Shown here one piece after another: positions 23,432-31,341 of a stretch of 31,341 nucleotides of DNA. The notes below the pieces were generated by a model. That model ran no database searches, had not been told where the DNA came from, and worked only from the letters and a program-made list of their open reading frames with translations. Made by a program: the position numbers and the translations under genes. The stretch comes from an uncultured Ruminococcus sp. GTDB lineage: Bacteria > Bacillota > Clostridia > Oscillospirales > Ruminococcaceae. Each line of letters starts with the position of its first letter. The stretch's first letter is position 1. The stretch covers positions 1 to 31,341 of the forward strand of contig CALEPT010000063.1 of assembly GCA_937910385.1 (NCBI GenBank), written 5' to 3'.

Positions 23432-24121
23432 ATGAGTAATATTGCAGACCTTGAAAAGGTCATAGGATACAGCTTCAGCAACAGGAAGCTCTTGGAACAG
23501 GCGCTTTCGCATTCGTCGTATGCCAACGAGAAGAAGCTCCCCTCGGGCAGCAACGAACGCCTTGAATTTCTCGGCGACAGCGTTCTTTCGATAGTCGTTT
23601 CGGATTATCTTTACAAGAACCTAAACGTCGCGGAGGGCGAGCTCACAAAGATGAGAGCCTCGCTCGTGTGCGAGAAGTCGCTGCATATCTTCGCAAAAGA
23701 GATACATCTCGGGGACTACCTCTTGCTCGGAAAGGGTGAGGAGAACACGGGCGGCAGAGAGCGACCCTCGATACTCGCGGACGCATTCGAGGCGGTCATC
23801 GCTGCAATATATCTCGACGGCGGAATGGCGTCTGCCGCAAAGCACATAATGCGCTTTATGCCAAAGGATATACAGCACGCTAAGAATCCCGCATTCAGCG
23901 ATTTCAAGACCGTATTGCAGGAGGTAGTTCAGAAGAATCCCGAGGAAAAGGTGGAATACGTTCTCATCGGCGAGGAGGGACCCGACCACAACAAGCGCTT
24001 TGTCGTGGAGGTGCGCCTGAACTCACAGGTCATAGGCAAGGGCAGGGGCAGAAGCAAAAAGGAAGCCGAACAGCTTGCCGCCAAGGAAGCTCTGGAGCTT
24101 ATGGGATATGAAGCACAGTAA
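23432..24121 (+). CDS. rnc: Ribonuclease III
   Basis: A 229-residue double-strand-specific endoribonuclease that matures rRNA and processes structured mRNAs. The signature NERLEFLGDSVLS (near residues 40-52) and the second acidic site ADAFEAVIAAIYLDGG (near 117-132) form the metal-binding centre. The C-terminal double-stranded RNA-binding domain (about 155-227) has GKGRGRSKKEAEQLAAKEAL. AGGAG is 8 bases before ATG 23432. It overlaps the radical SAM gene by 14 bases. Confidence 0.96.
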   Translation: MSNIADLEKVIGYSFSNRKLLEQALSHSSYANEKKLPSGSNERLEFLGDSVLSIVVSDYLYKNLNVAEGELTKMRASLVCEKSLHIFAKEIHLGDYLLLGKGEENTGGRERPSILADAFEAVIAAIYLDGGMASAAKHIMRFMPKDIQHAKNPAFSDFKTVLQEVVQKNPEEKVEYVLIGEEGPDHNKRFVVEVRLNSQVIGKGRGRSKKEAEQLAAKEALELMGYEAQ

Positions 24122-25115
24122 CATCTCGATTTTCGTGCCGCATATCGGCTGTCCGCACAGGTGCAGCTTCTGCGACCAGAACACTATAAGCGGCGCACAG
24201 CACGCTCCGACGGCGGACGAGGTGAGAGCGACCTGCACGAGAGCTCTTGCACAGATCAGGTCGCCCCAAAATACGGAGATAGCCTTTTTCGGGGGGAGTT
24301 TTACGGCAATACCGCGACCCTACATGGAGGAGCTGCTTGGTGCGGCGAGCGAATTTGTCGGGGAGGGAAAATTCCGCGGGATACGCATTTCCACCCGTCC
24401 TGACTGCATAGACCCCGAGATACTTTTCATCCTCAGAAGCTATGGTGTCACGGCAATAGAGCTCGGCGCGCAGTCCATGAGCGACAGCGTTCTCGAAGCG
24501 AACGAGCGCGGACATACCGCGCAGGACGTGGAAAATGCCTGCGAGCTGATAAAGTCTTTCGGCAATGACGGCTTCGAGCTCGGCTTGCAGATGATGATAG
24601 GGCTTTACAAGAGTACGCCCGGGGACGAGTGGGAGACTATAAGGCGCATAACGGAGCTTAGTCCCGCAACGGTGCGTATTTACCCCGTGGTCGTGCTCAA
24701 GGGCACGAGGCTTGCCCAGCTGCTTGAAAGCGGCGGATATACGCCGTTTGAGTTTGAAAAGGCGGTCGAGATAGCCTCCTCAGCGATGATAATGTTCGAG
24801 GGCAGCGGGATCCGCGTTATAAAGTGCGGACTGCACGCGAGCGAGTTCGTCGAGCGCGACATGATCGGCGGCTTCTATCACCCGGCCTTCCGCGAGCTGT
24901 GCGAGGGAATGGTATACCGCCATAATATGGAGTTCGAGCTCGATGAATGCACATCTCCCGCAGACAGGGCGACCTTTGCGGTCAGCCCCTCGTGCATAAG
25001 CAAGGCACTCGGGCACAAGAAGTCAAATTACGAGTATTTCCTGAAAAAAGGAACAGAAATAAAGATCATCGGGGACGATAATATCCCCAAATACAAATGC
25101 GAGCTCAGGAGGTGA
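24108..25115 (+). CDS. Elp3-like radical SAM protein
   Basis: A 335-residue radical SAM enzyme. The iron-sulphur motif is CPHRCSFC (C-x3-C-x2-C, near residues 15-22), followed by AFFGGSFTAIP, ISTRPDCIDPEIL, ELGAQSMSD and HASEFVERDM. This is the Elp3/COG1243 style of radical SAM domain with a C-terminal extension, but it lacks the histone-acetyltransferase domain of true Elp3. The family's role in bacteria is not established; a tRNA-modifying role would be a guess. The start at ATG 24108 lies inside the end of rnc. The smc start follows after 4 bases, so it sits inside an rnc-smc-ftsY cluster. Confidence 0.85.
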   Translation: MKHSNISIFVPHIGCPHRCSFCDQNTISGAQHAPTADEVRATCTRALAQIRSPQNTEIAFFGGSFTAIPRPYMEELLGAASEFVGEGKFRGIRISTRPDCIDPEILFILRSYGVTAIELGAQSMSDSVLEANERGHTAQDVENACELIKSFGNDGFELGLQMMIGLYKSTPGDEWETIRRITELSPATVRIYPVVVLKGTRLAQLLESGGYTPFEFEKAVEIASSAMIMFEGSGIRVIKCGLHASEFVERDMIGGFYHPAFRELCEGMVYRHNMEFELDECTSPADRATFAVSPSCISKALGHKKSNYEYFLKKGTEIKIIGDDNIPKYKCELRR

Positions 25116-25119
25116 GTGC

Positions 25120-28100
25120 GTGTACCTGAAATCACTTGAAATACAAGGCTTTAAGTCGTTCCCCGACAAGATAAGCCTTACCTTTGATAAGGGGCTGACG
25201 GCGGTCGTGGGACCCAACGGCAGCGGAAAAAGCAACATCGGCGACTCTGTTCGCTGGGTCCTCGGAGAGCAGTCCACGAAAACTCTGCGCGGAAATAAAA
25301 TGGAGGACGTTATTTTTTCCGGTACTGTTGCGAGGAAGCCGATGGGCTTTGCTGCGGTCACGCTGAATATCGACAATTCCGACAAGGCTATCGCCGATAT
25401 GGGCGACGAGATAGCCGTTACGAGAAAGCTCTACCGCAGCGGCGACAGCGAATACATGATAAACGGCAGACAGTGCCGTCTGAAGGACATAAACGAGCTC
25501 TTTATGGACACGGGCCTCGGCAGGGACGGCTATTCCATAATCGGTCAGGGACGTATCGCCGAGATAGTCGGCGCAAAGAGCAGCGAGCGCCGCGACATCT
25601 TTGAGGAAGCAGCCGGTATCTCGAAATTCCGCTATAAGAAGCTCGAGGCGGAGCGCAAGCTCTCGGCGGCACAGGAGAATCTTCTGCGCCTTACCGATAT
25701 ACTTGCCGAGCTCGAAGGCAGAGTAGAGCCGCTGCGTATCCAGTCGCAGAAAGCCGAGAAATTCATAAGGCTTGCCGCCGAGCGCAAGACCCTCGAAATA
25801 TCAGTGTGGGTCAATCGCCTCGACGAGTATAAGCTAAAGCTCGACGAGCTCAATGAGAAGCTGCTCGCGGGTCAGAACGAATACGAAAATATCGAGAACG
25901 ATATCGCCCGTGAGGAACAAAAAATAGAGGAAGCTTACCGCAAAATGCAGGAGAGCACGGTCAAGTCCGACGAGCTCCGCAGAAAAATGCTCGAGGAGGA
26001 GCAGTCCGCCTCAGAGATGAAATCCGGAATAGCGGTACTCGAAAACGACATAAAGCACTGCAATGAAGCGATAGAGGCTGCAAAGAAAAATATCGAGAAC
26101 GCACGGGAAAACAGGAACGCTCTTGCTGAGGAAAAGACCGAAGCTGAAAAAAAGCTTGCCGATCTGGCAAAGCAGCGTGAGGCTCTCGAAGCCGATATCA
26201 CGGCAGCGGAGGCAAGCTTTGCAAAAGCTGAGAGCGAGAGCTCGCGCCTCGGCGACAGCGTTGATAAGGCAGGCAGCGAGATAAACGGACTCTACATAAA
26301 GCAGAGCGAATGTAAATTCGCCTGTGAATCATCAAAAGCCGTAATTGAAGAAGAAACGGCACGCCTCGCAGACCTCCGCAGCAGCGGGAGCGATTTCGCA
26401 CGGAAGCTGGAGGAGTACGCTTCACAGAAGTCCCTCAGCCAATCGGAAGCGGAAAAAAATACTGAGAGCGAGGAAGCTGCAAGGAACAGGCTCGGTGGAC
26501 TGGAAAGGCTGTATACTTCGCGAAAAGATGGCTTTGAACAGGCAAAAAGCGATTTTGAACGCGCTCTGTACGAGCTGAAAGACAAGCAGCAGCGAAAGAA
26601 GATCCTCACAGATCTCGAAAACAACATGGAGGGCTTTGCGGGAAGTGTAAAGCAGGTCCTCAAGGCGTCGAAGCAGGGGCGTATCGGCGGAGTTTTCGGC
26701 ACCGTTGCGCAGAACATAGGCGTCGAGCCGCAGTATGCGGTAGCTGTTGAGACAGCTCTCGGCGGCGCTATGCAGAACGTCATCGTCGAAAATGAGGACA
26801 TCGCAAAGCGCTGCATACGTTTTCTTAAAGAGCAAAAGGGCGGACGTGCTACGTTCCTGCCTATAACCTCGGTCAAGGGGCGCGAGCTCGGCGAGCAGGG
26901 GCTTGAAAGCTGCGAGGGCTTCGTTGCCAATGCTAATAAGATAGTGACATACGACCCGAAATTCAGCGGGATAATCGTTTCGCTGCTCGGCAGGATAGTT
27001 ATCGCCGAGGACATCGACTCTGCAACCGTCATTGCCAAGAAATACGGCTATAAATTCAGGATAGTCACCCTCGACGGTCAGGTCATAAACGCGGGCGGCT
27101 CGTTTACTGGAGGCTCCGCACAGCGCTCGGGCGGCATCATCACGCGAAAGAACGAGCTCGATAAGCTCGAAGCTGAGATAGAAAAGCTCTCTTCCGAAAA
27201 AGATAAGCTCAGCGAAAAGGCAGAGAAAATGCGTGCCGAGTCGGAAAAGCTGAGGTATGACATGGAGGCTGCAAAGGAGGAGCTGGCACGGTGCAGTGCC
27301 GAAAAGGTGCGCATAAATGCCGAGCTTGCCAGCCTTGAGTCCCTTATAGAGCAGATGCATTCCCAGTCAGAAAATTCGGAAAGGCTCATTGCAGAATCCG
27401 AGCAGAAAATAGAGGCGGCTAAGCAGAATATCATTGATTCCGAAAATATGCTCGGTGAACTCGCGGAGCAGATACGCGCCGCGGAGGAGGCTCTTGCTCA
27501 GGGTCAGGATGACCGCGAAAAGCTAAGGCTGAAAAGAGCAGAGCTTTCCGAAAAGCTCTCTCAGCTCAAAATAAAGGGTATGGAGCTCGCTAAGGACGTT
27601 CAGGCACAGGAGCTCGAAATATCGCGCATAGACCGCAGTATCGAGGATACAAAATACGGCAGTCATCTCTATGAGGAGGAGATATTCCGCCAGAAGGAAG
27701 AGATATCTTCAAAGCGTGATCAAATAAATGAGCTGAACCTGAAGCTGGAAGGGTTAGACTCCAACAAGGACGCATATAATAATGAGATAAGGCGCTATCA
27801 GACAGTGCATACAGAGCAGAACCGCCTTGTAAACGAGCTTCAGAAGGGCTTGAAACAGATAAACGAGGCGAAGGAAAAGCTTTCGGCTGAGAATACAAGG
27901 CTAAGCGGTAAGCGCGACTCGATATCGGGCGAATCCGAGAAGATAATCGCGCAGCTATATGAATCCTACGAGCTGACACGTTCCGAGGCGATAAAGCTGG
28001 CGGAAAAAATAGACGACATGACTCAGGCTCAGAAGGAGCTTACGGATATACGCAATAAGATACGCGCACTCGGAAGCGTAAACGTTGACGCGATAGAGGA

Positions 28101-28692
28101 ATACAAGGAAGTCTCGGAGCGCTATCGCTTTATGTCTGAGCAGATAGCCGATATCCAGCGCTCGAAGGCAGAGCTCGAAAAGCTCATAGCAGGGCTCACA
28201 GAGGAGATGTGCAGGATATTCTCGGAGAGCTTCCGCATAATAAATTCAAACTTCAAGGAGATATTCGTCGAGCTCTTCGGCGGAGGTAAGGCGGAGCTCA
28301 TACTCACCGACCCCGAGAACGTGCTCGAATCGGGCATCGAGATAAGCGTTGCTCCTCCCGGAAAGGTCATCAAGAACCTCATATCCCTTTCGGGTGGAGA
28401 GCAGTCGTTCGTGGCGATAGCCATTTATTTCTCGATTTTGCGGCTGCGGCCTGCACCATTCTGCATACTCGATGAGATAGATGCGGCTCTTGACGAGGTA
28501 AACGTAAGAAAGTACGCTCAGTACCTCAAGAAATTTACGGATACCACTCAGTTCGTGCTCGTCACTCACAGGCGCAGTGCTATGGAGGAAGCAAATGTGC
28601 TCTACGGCGTTACCATGCAGGAGGACGGTATTTCCAAGCTCCTGAAAATGGAACAGGTGGATTTTCAGGAGGACATTGCTGACGTTCAGTAA
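25120..28692 (+). CDS. smc: Chromosome segregation protein SMC
   Basis: A 1190-residue ATPase that forms the core of the bacterial condensin. The N-terminal head has Walker A GPNGSGKSN (31-39). Two very long Lys/Glu/Ala-rich coiled coils (about 165-500 and 665-1010) flank the hinge (about 505-660, including GGVFGTVAQNIGV and GGRATFLPI). The C-terminal head has the signature LSGGEQSF (near 1090) and Walker B FCILDEIDAALDE (near 1115). The start is GTG 25120, with GGAGG seven bases upstream. No scpA or scpB is present here. A cluster of hairpins follows. Confidence 0.97.
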   Translation: MYLKSLEIQGFKSFPDKISLTFDKGLTAVVGPNGSGKSNIGDSVRWVLGEQSTKTLRGNKMEDVIFSGTVARKPMGFAAVTLNIDNSDKAIADMGDEIAVTRKLYRSGDSEYMINGRQCRLKDINELFMDTGLGRDGYSIIGQGRIAEIVGAKSSERRDIFEEAAGISKFRYKKLEAERKLSAAQENLLRLTDILAELEGRVEPLRIQSQKAEKFIRLAAERKTLEISVWVNRLDEYKLKLDELNEKLLAGQNEYENIENDIAREEQKIEEAYRKMQESTVKSDELRRKMLEEEQSASEMKSGIAVLENDIKHCNEAIEAAKKNIENARENRNALAEEKTEAEKKLADLAKQREALEADITAAEASFAKAESESSRLGDSVDKAGSEINGLYIKQSECKFACESSKAVIEEETARLADLRSSGSDFARKLEEYASQKSLSQSEAEKNTESEEAARNRLGGLERLYTSRKDGFEQAKSDFERALYELKDKQQRKKILTDLENNMEGFAGSVKQVLKASKQGRIGGVFGTVAQNIGVEPQYAVAVETALGGAMQNVIVENEDIAKRCIRFLKEQKGGRATFLPITSVKGRELGEQGLESCEGFVANANKIVTYDPKFSGIIVSLLGRIVIAEDIDSATVIAKKYGYKFRIVTLDGQVINAGGSFTGGSAQRSGGIITRKNELDKLEAEIEKLSSEKDKLSEKAEKMRAESEKLRYDMEAAKEELARCSAEKVRINAELASLESLIEQMHSQSENSERLIAESEQKIEAAKQNIIDSENMLGELAEQIRAAEEALAQGQDDREKLRLKRAELSEKLSQLKIKGMELAKDVQAQELEISRIDRSIEDTKYGSHLYEEEIFRQKEEISSKRDQINELNLKLEGLDSNKDAYNNEIRRYQTVHTEQNRLVNELQKGLKQINEAKEKLSAENTRLSGKRDSISGESEKIIAQLYESYELTRSEAIKLAEKIDDMTQAQKELTDIRNKIRALGSVNVDAIEEYKEVSERYRFMSEQIADIQRSKAELEKLIAGLTEEMCRIFSESFRIINSNFKEIFVELFGGGKAELILTDPENVLESGIEISVAPPGKVIKNLISLSGGEQSFVAIAIYFSILRLRPAPFCILDEIDAALDEVNVRKYAQYLKKFTDTTQFVLVTHRRSAMEEANVLYGVTMQEDGISKLLKMEQVDFQEDIADVQ

Positions 28693-28709
28693 CAGCTTGT
28701 CTGAATTTA

Positions 28710-28927
28710 TATACTTGCCTCTATTGCAAAATGTACATGTACATTTTGCAGGCTGCAAGGCAGCCGCAAAGCCGCGTTGCGGCTTTGAAGAGGCAGTATA
28801 AACAGAGCGCTCACGGCGCAATGCGCCGTCCGCCGCCGCAGGCGGCGGATTGCAAAATATCTTAATAGATATTTTGCAATAGCGCGGAGTATAATTGCGG
28901 AGCCAATATATTATTGGCGCGTTCCGC
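28710..28927. repeat. Cluster of perfect hairpins between smc and ftsY
   Basis: This gap holds seven symmetric units in about 220 bases. A perfect 26-base palindrome (28725-28750) is followed by GGCTGC/GCAGCC (28751-28765) and CAAAGCCGC/GCGGCTTTG (28767-28787). An outer arm pair (28710-28722 with 28789-28800, one extra base) would close these three into a cruciform-like junction. Next come ACGGCGC/GCGCCGT (28813-28829), CCGCCGCC/GGCGGCGG (28830-28848), a 14-bp stem (28849-28880) and GCCAATA/TATTGGC (28902-28918) inside GCGGA/TCCGC. The decamer ATTGCAAAAT starts both the first palindrome region and the 14-bp stem. No T-runs follow, so these are not standard terminators. TATAAT at 28890-28895 may be a -10 box for ftsY. 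Confidence 0.85.
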
Positions 28928-28945
28928 ACCCTTATGGAGGTTAGT

Positions 28946-30250
28946 ATGGGAATTTTTTCAAAGATCGCAAGCGGTCTTCGCAAGACCAAGGATTCGTTCA
29001 TCGGCGGCATACAGAGGGTCTTCAATTCGTTCACCAAGATCGACGAGGAGCTCTTTGAGCAGCTCGAGGAGACCATGATAATGAGCGATATCGGCGTGGA
29101 GACTTCGGTGGAGATATGCGACAGACTTCGCAAAAAAATAAAGGAGCGCGGTATTACCGACCCGAATGAGATAATGGAGCTGCTGCACGAGGTAATTGCC
29201 GAGATAATGGGCGACGATACCGGGCTTGACCTTTCCGTCTCGCCTGCCGTGATAATGGTCATCGGAGTCAACGGTGCAGGCAAGACCACTACAATAGGAA
29301 AGCTCTGTTACCAGTTCAAAAACGAGGGCAAGAAAGTGCTCGTTGCGGCAGCCGATACCTTCCGTGCAGCCGCTATCGACCAGCTTCAGGTGTGGACCGA
29401 GCGCGCGGGAGTTGATATCGTAAAGCACGCAGAGGGCTCGGATCCGGGAGCTGTTGTATATGACGCTCTCGAGGCGGCAAGGGCGAGGCAGTGCGATGTT
29501 GTTATCATAGATACGGCGGGTCGTCTCCACAACAAGAAAAACCTTATGGACGAGCTGGCAAAGATAAACAGGATAATCGACAACAAGGCAGGCGACTGCT
29601 CGCGCGAGGTACTGCTCGTGCTCGACGCCACTACGGGTCAGAATGCCGTAAATCAGGCGAAGCTTTTCAGCGAGACTGCGCCCATTACGGGCATAGTCCT
29701 CACCAAGCTCGACGGAACAGCAAAGGGCGGTATCGTAATTTCGATAAAGAACGAGCTCGGCATTCCTGTGAAGCTCATTGGCGTGGGCGAAAAGATAGAC
29801 GACCTCCAGCCGTTTGACAGCCGAATGTTCGTGGACGCTCTGTTCGCCTCCGACGATATCTTTGAGGAGGACGAGGAAACAGAAGAGGAGCTTGCTCAGG
29901 AAGGAGAGCCCGGGGAAGAGTACGACGAGCCTCGCGGCTATTACAACGAATACGGCGCGTTTATCCCATATGAGGACGACGAAGATGAGGGCTCCGATGA
30001 GGACAGCGGCTCCGAAGACGAACCCGAGGAGGAAAATGAGTCAGAGGAAGCAGAGCCGGAAGATACTGAGGAGTCCGACGAGCCTGTAGAGGAAACTGCC
30101 GATGAAGAGCCGGATAAGACAGACGACTCCGACAGCTCTGATGAGGAGCCTGTGCTCGGCGATGAACCGCACGAGGAAGAGGAAAAGCCAAAGAAACGCG
30201 GCTTCTTCGGCAGACTTTTCGGCAGAAAGGGCGATGACGATGAAACTTAA
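28946..30250 (+). CDS. ftsY: Signal recognition particle receptor FtsY with acidic C-terminal extension
   Basis: A 434-residue GTPase that docks the signal recognition particle at the membrane. The NG domain fills residues 1-304: amphipathic start MGIFSKIASGLRK, Walker A GVNGAGKTTT (107-116), AAADTFRAAAIDQL, DTAGRLHNK (189-197), LTKLDGTAKGG and the closing GVGEKIDDLQPFDSRMFVDALF. The family normally ends here. This protein goes on with an Asp/Glu-rich low-complexity stretch (305-412) and a basic amphipathic end, KPKKRGFFGRLFGRKG (414-429). In E. coli the acidic domain is N-terminal. GGAGG is 5 bases before ATG 28946. The stop overlaps rdgB by 11 bases. Confidence 0.95.
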   Translation: MGIFSKIASGLRKTKDSFIGGIQRVFNSFTKIDEELFEQLEETMIMSDIGVETSVEICDRLRKKIKERGITDPNEIMELLHEVIAEIMGDDTGLDLSVSPAVIMVIGVNGAGKTTTIGKLCYQFKNEGKKVLVAAADTFRAAAIDQLQVWTERAGVDIVKHAEGSDPGAVVYDALEAARARQCDVVIIDTAGRLHNKKNLMDELAKINRIIDNKAGDCSREVLLVLDATTGQNAVNQAKLFSETAPITGIVLTKLDGTAKGGIVISIKNELGIPVKLIGVGEKIDDLQPFDSRMFVDALFASDDIFEEDEETEEELAQEGEPGEEYDEPRGYYNEYGAFIPYEDDEDEGSDEDSGSEDEPEEENESEEAEPEDTEESDEPVEETADEEPDKTDDSDSSDEEPVLGDEPHEEEEKPKKRGFFGRLFGRKGDDDET

Positions 30251-30824
30251 GCTTGTAATGGCGACAAATAACGCAAATAAGCTGCGCGAGGCGCGCGAGC
30301 TGCTTTCTCCGCTCGGGATAGAAGTGCTCTCTCAGCGCGAGGCGGGCGCGGACTGCGACCCCGAGGAAAACGGCGCGACCTTTGAGGAAAATGCACAGAT
30401 AAAGGCAAGAGCTGTCTTTGACGCTGTAGGACTTCCCGTTATTGCCGATGACAGCGGTCTGTGTGTGGACGCACTTGACGGTGCTCCCGGGGTATATTCC
30501 GCGAGATATGCTCCCGAGGGTGAGCGGTGCGCAAAGCTCCTTTCAAATATGGAGGGAGTTTCCGATGAAAAGCGCACGGCGCGCTTTGTATGTGCGGTCT
30601 GCTTTATAGGAGAGGACGGAAAAGCGGAGTTTGTGCGAGGCGAATGCGAGGGCGTTATAGGTCATGAGGAGCGCGGCACGAACGGCTTCGGCTACGACCC
30701 CGTTTTCGTGTACGGAGGCAGAACGCTTGCCGAGATGAGCTCTGATGAAAAAAATAAGATAAGCCACAGAGGTGCGGCGATGAGGTCGCTGTACCGACTT
30801 TTAAAGGAAAGATATGGTGAATGA
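30240..30824 (+). CDS. rdgB: XTP/dITP diphosphatase (RdgB/HAM1 family)
   Basis: A 194-residue enzyme that removes non-canonical purine triphosphates (ITP, dITP, XTP) by release of pyrophosphate. Motifs are ATNNANKLREARELL (8-22), ENGATFEENAQIKA, IADDSGLCVDALDGAPG, TNGFGYDPVF and KNKISHRGAA. ATG 30240 has AAAGGG eight bases upstream and overlaps the ftsY end; ATG 30234 is an alternative. The order rdgB-yhbY-nadD suggests a common transcript. Confidence 0.94.
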   Translation: MKLKLVMATNNANKLREARELLSPLGIEVLSQREAGADCDPEENGATFEENAQIKARAVFDAVGLPVIADDSGLCVDALDGAPGVYSARYAPEGERCAKLLSNMEGVSDEKRTARFVCAVCFIGEDGKAEFVRGECEGVIGHEERGTNGFGYDPVFVYGGRTLAEMSSDEKNKISHRGAAMRSLYRLLKERYGE

Positions 30825-30825
30825 T

Positions 30826-31128
30826 ATGCTGACAAGCAAGCAGAGAGCGTACCTGCGCGGTATCGCTTCGACCTACGAGACTATTTTCCAGATAGGAAAG
30901 GGCGGCGTTACCGAGACGATGTGCAGGGATATCGGCGAGGCGCTCCGCAAGAGAGAACTGATAAAGCTGAGAGTCCTCGAAAACTCCGGATATACCGCTC
31001 GTGAGGCAGCAGATGCGATAGCTGCGGCGACCGGTTCGGACGTAGTTCAGGTCATCGGAAGCAAGTTCGTGCTCTTTAAGCGCAACGAAAAGGATCCCGT
31101 CATTGAGAATATCCCCAAGGTGAAATAA
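30826..31128 (+). CDS. yhbY: YhbY-type CRM-domain RNA-binding protein
   Basis: A protein of about 100 residues made of one CRM domain, which binds rRNA and is linked to 50S assembly. MLTSKQRAYLRG at the start, IFQIGKGGVTETM in the middle and VQVIGSKFVLFKRN near the end match the family. I favour ATG 30826 because family members begin at MLT and GGTGA lies 5 bases upstream. ATG 30814, with AAGGA upstream, is also in frame and would add four residues. The stop (TAATG) shares one base with the nadD start. Confidence 0.92.
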   Translation: MLTSKQRAYLRGIASTYETIFQIGKGGVTETMCRDIGEALRKRELIKLRVLENSGYTAREAADAIAAATGSDVVQVIGSKFVLFKRNEKDPVIENIPKVK

Positions 31129-31309
31129 TGCGCATAGGAATATTCGGCGGCAGCTTCAATCCCGTTCACAACGGTCATATACATCTTGCAAAGGCTGCGG
31201 CGGCGGAGCTTATGCTGGACAAGGTATTCCTCGTACCGTCGCGTATATCGCCTCACCGTTCGAGCGCGGAGTACGCCCCCGGCGAGGACAGGCTTCAAAT
31301 GCTGCGGCT
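31128..31309 (+). CDS. nadD: Nicotinate-nucleotide adenylyltransferase, truncated by contig end
   Basis: The first 60 codons of a NadD-type nucleotidyltransferase, which adenylates nicotinate mononucleotide in NAD synthesis. The opening MRIGIFGGSFNPVHNGHIHL carries the nucleotide-binding motif GGSFNPVHNGH (7-17), followed by KVFLVPSRISPHR, also conserved. The start follows directly from the yhbY stop. The genomic sequence ends at about 31309. The reading frame stays open to the last base, but those final codons come from sequencing adapter and must not be read as protein. The rest of the gene, about two thirds, is missing. Confidence 0.93.
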
Positions 31310-31341
31310 AGATCGGAATAGCACACGTCTGAACTCCAGTC
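31310..31341 (+). other. Illumina TruSeq adapter contamination
   Basis: These 32 bases match the standard TruSeq read adapter (AGATCGGAAGAGC, then ACACGTCTGAACTCCAGTC) with one difference, T for G at 31319. They are an artefact of library preparation at the contig end, not genome sequence. Confidence 0.98.

Noticed and set aside
28710..28800. Cloverleaf-like fold taken for a tRNA gene
   Set aside because: The arms do not have tRNA lengths and there is no T-loop (TTCRA) or D-loop consensus.
28246..29289. 347-codon minus-strand frame across the smc end and ftsY start
   Set aside because: It crosses the hairpin cluster and lies opposite two certain genes; no motif or ribosome binding site.

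Overview
The window looks like the end of a contig from a fibre-degrading Ruminococcus-type member of the Oscillospiraceae (Firmicutes). This rests on three things: dockerin-bearing GH9 and GH26 enzymes whose dockerins have the 'ANCD...ADAVLILQ...IANPDKYG' form I associate with ruminococcal cellulosomes; Firmicutes gene order (infC-rpmI-rplT, and rnc-smc-ftsY); and AGGAGG-type ribosome binding sites with consensus TTGACA/TATAAT promoters. A species cannot be named from the sequence. The last 32 bases (31310-31341) are Illumina adapter, not genome.

Layout. 1-258: C-terminal end of an unidentified protein, then a bidirectional terminator. 418-1186 (minus strand): a DUF2798-like membrane protein behind a consensus promoter and a strongly structured leader. 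1389-3419: a purine salvage pair (hpt and an AzgA-type purine permease) with its own promoter and terminator. 3424-8906 (plus strand): a GNAT acetyltransferase, a CPA2-type cation/proton antiporter, and a MacB-like ABC exporter pair whose permease has a long extracytoplasmic coiled coil. 8907-9245: no gene, but nested inverted repeats around a terminator.

9246-13758 (minus strand) is a two-gene plant polysaccharide operon. A secreted CBM35-GH26-dockerin beta-mannanase is followed, 17 bases later, by a secreted GH9-CBM3c-dockerin endoglucanase. Upstream on the same strand lies a membrane-anchored BspA-type leucine-rich-repeat surface protein. From 14838 to the end everything is on the plus strand and is mostly housekeeping: spoIIR; infC-rpmI-rplT (promoter, attenuator-like leader, AUU start on infC); then a tightly packed run of trmH-type methyltransferase, dprA, topA, trmFO, plsX, rnc, an Elp3-like radical SAM gene, smc, ftsY, rdgB, yhbY and truncated nadD.

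The genes of the right-hand run touch or overlap, except for a 253-base gap between smc and ftsY that is filled with perfect hairpins. I found no CRISPR array, tRNA, rRNA, prophage or complete insertion sequence. The least ordinary features are the leader in front of the DUF2798 gene, the smc-ftsY hairpin cluster, the acidic C-terminal extension of FtsY, and the infC start. None of these proves a new system.
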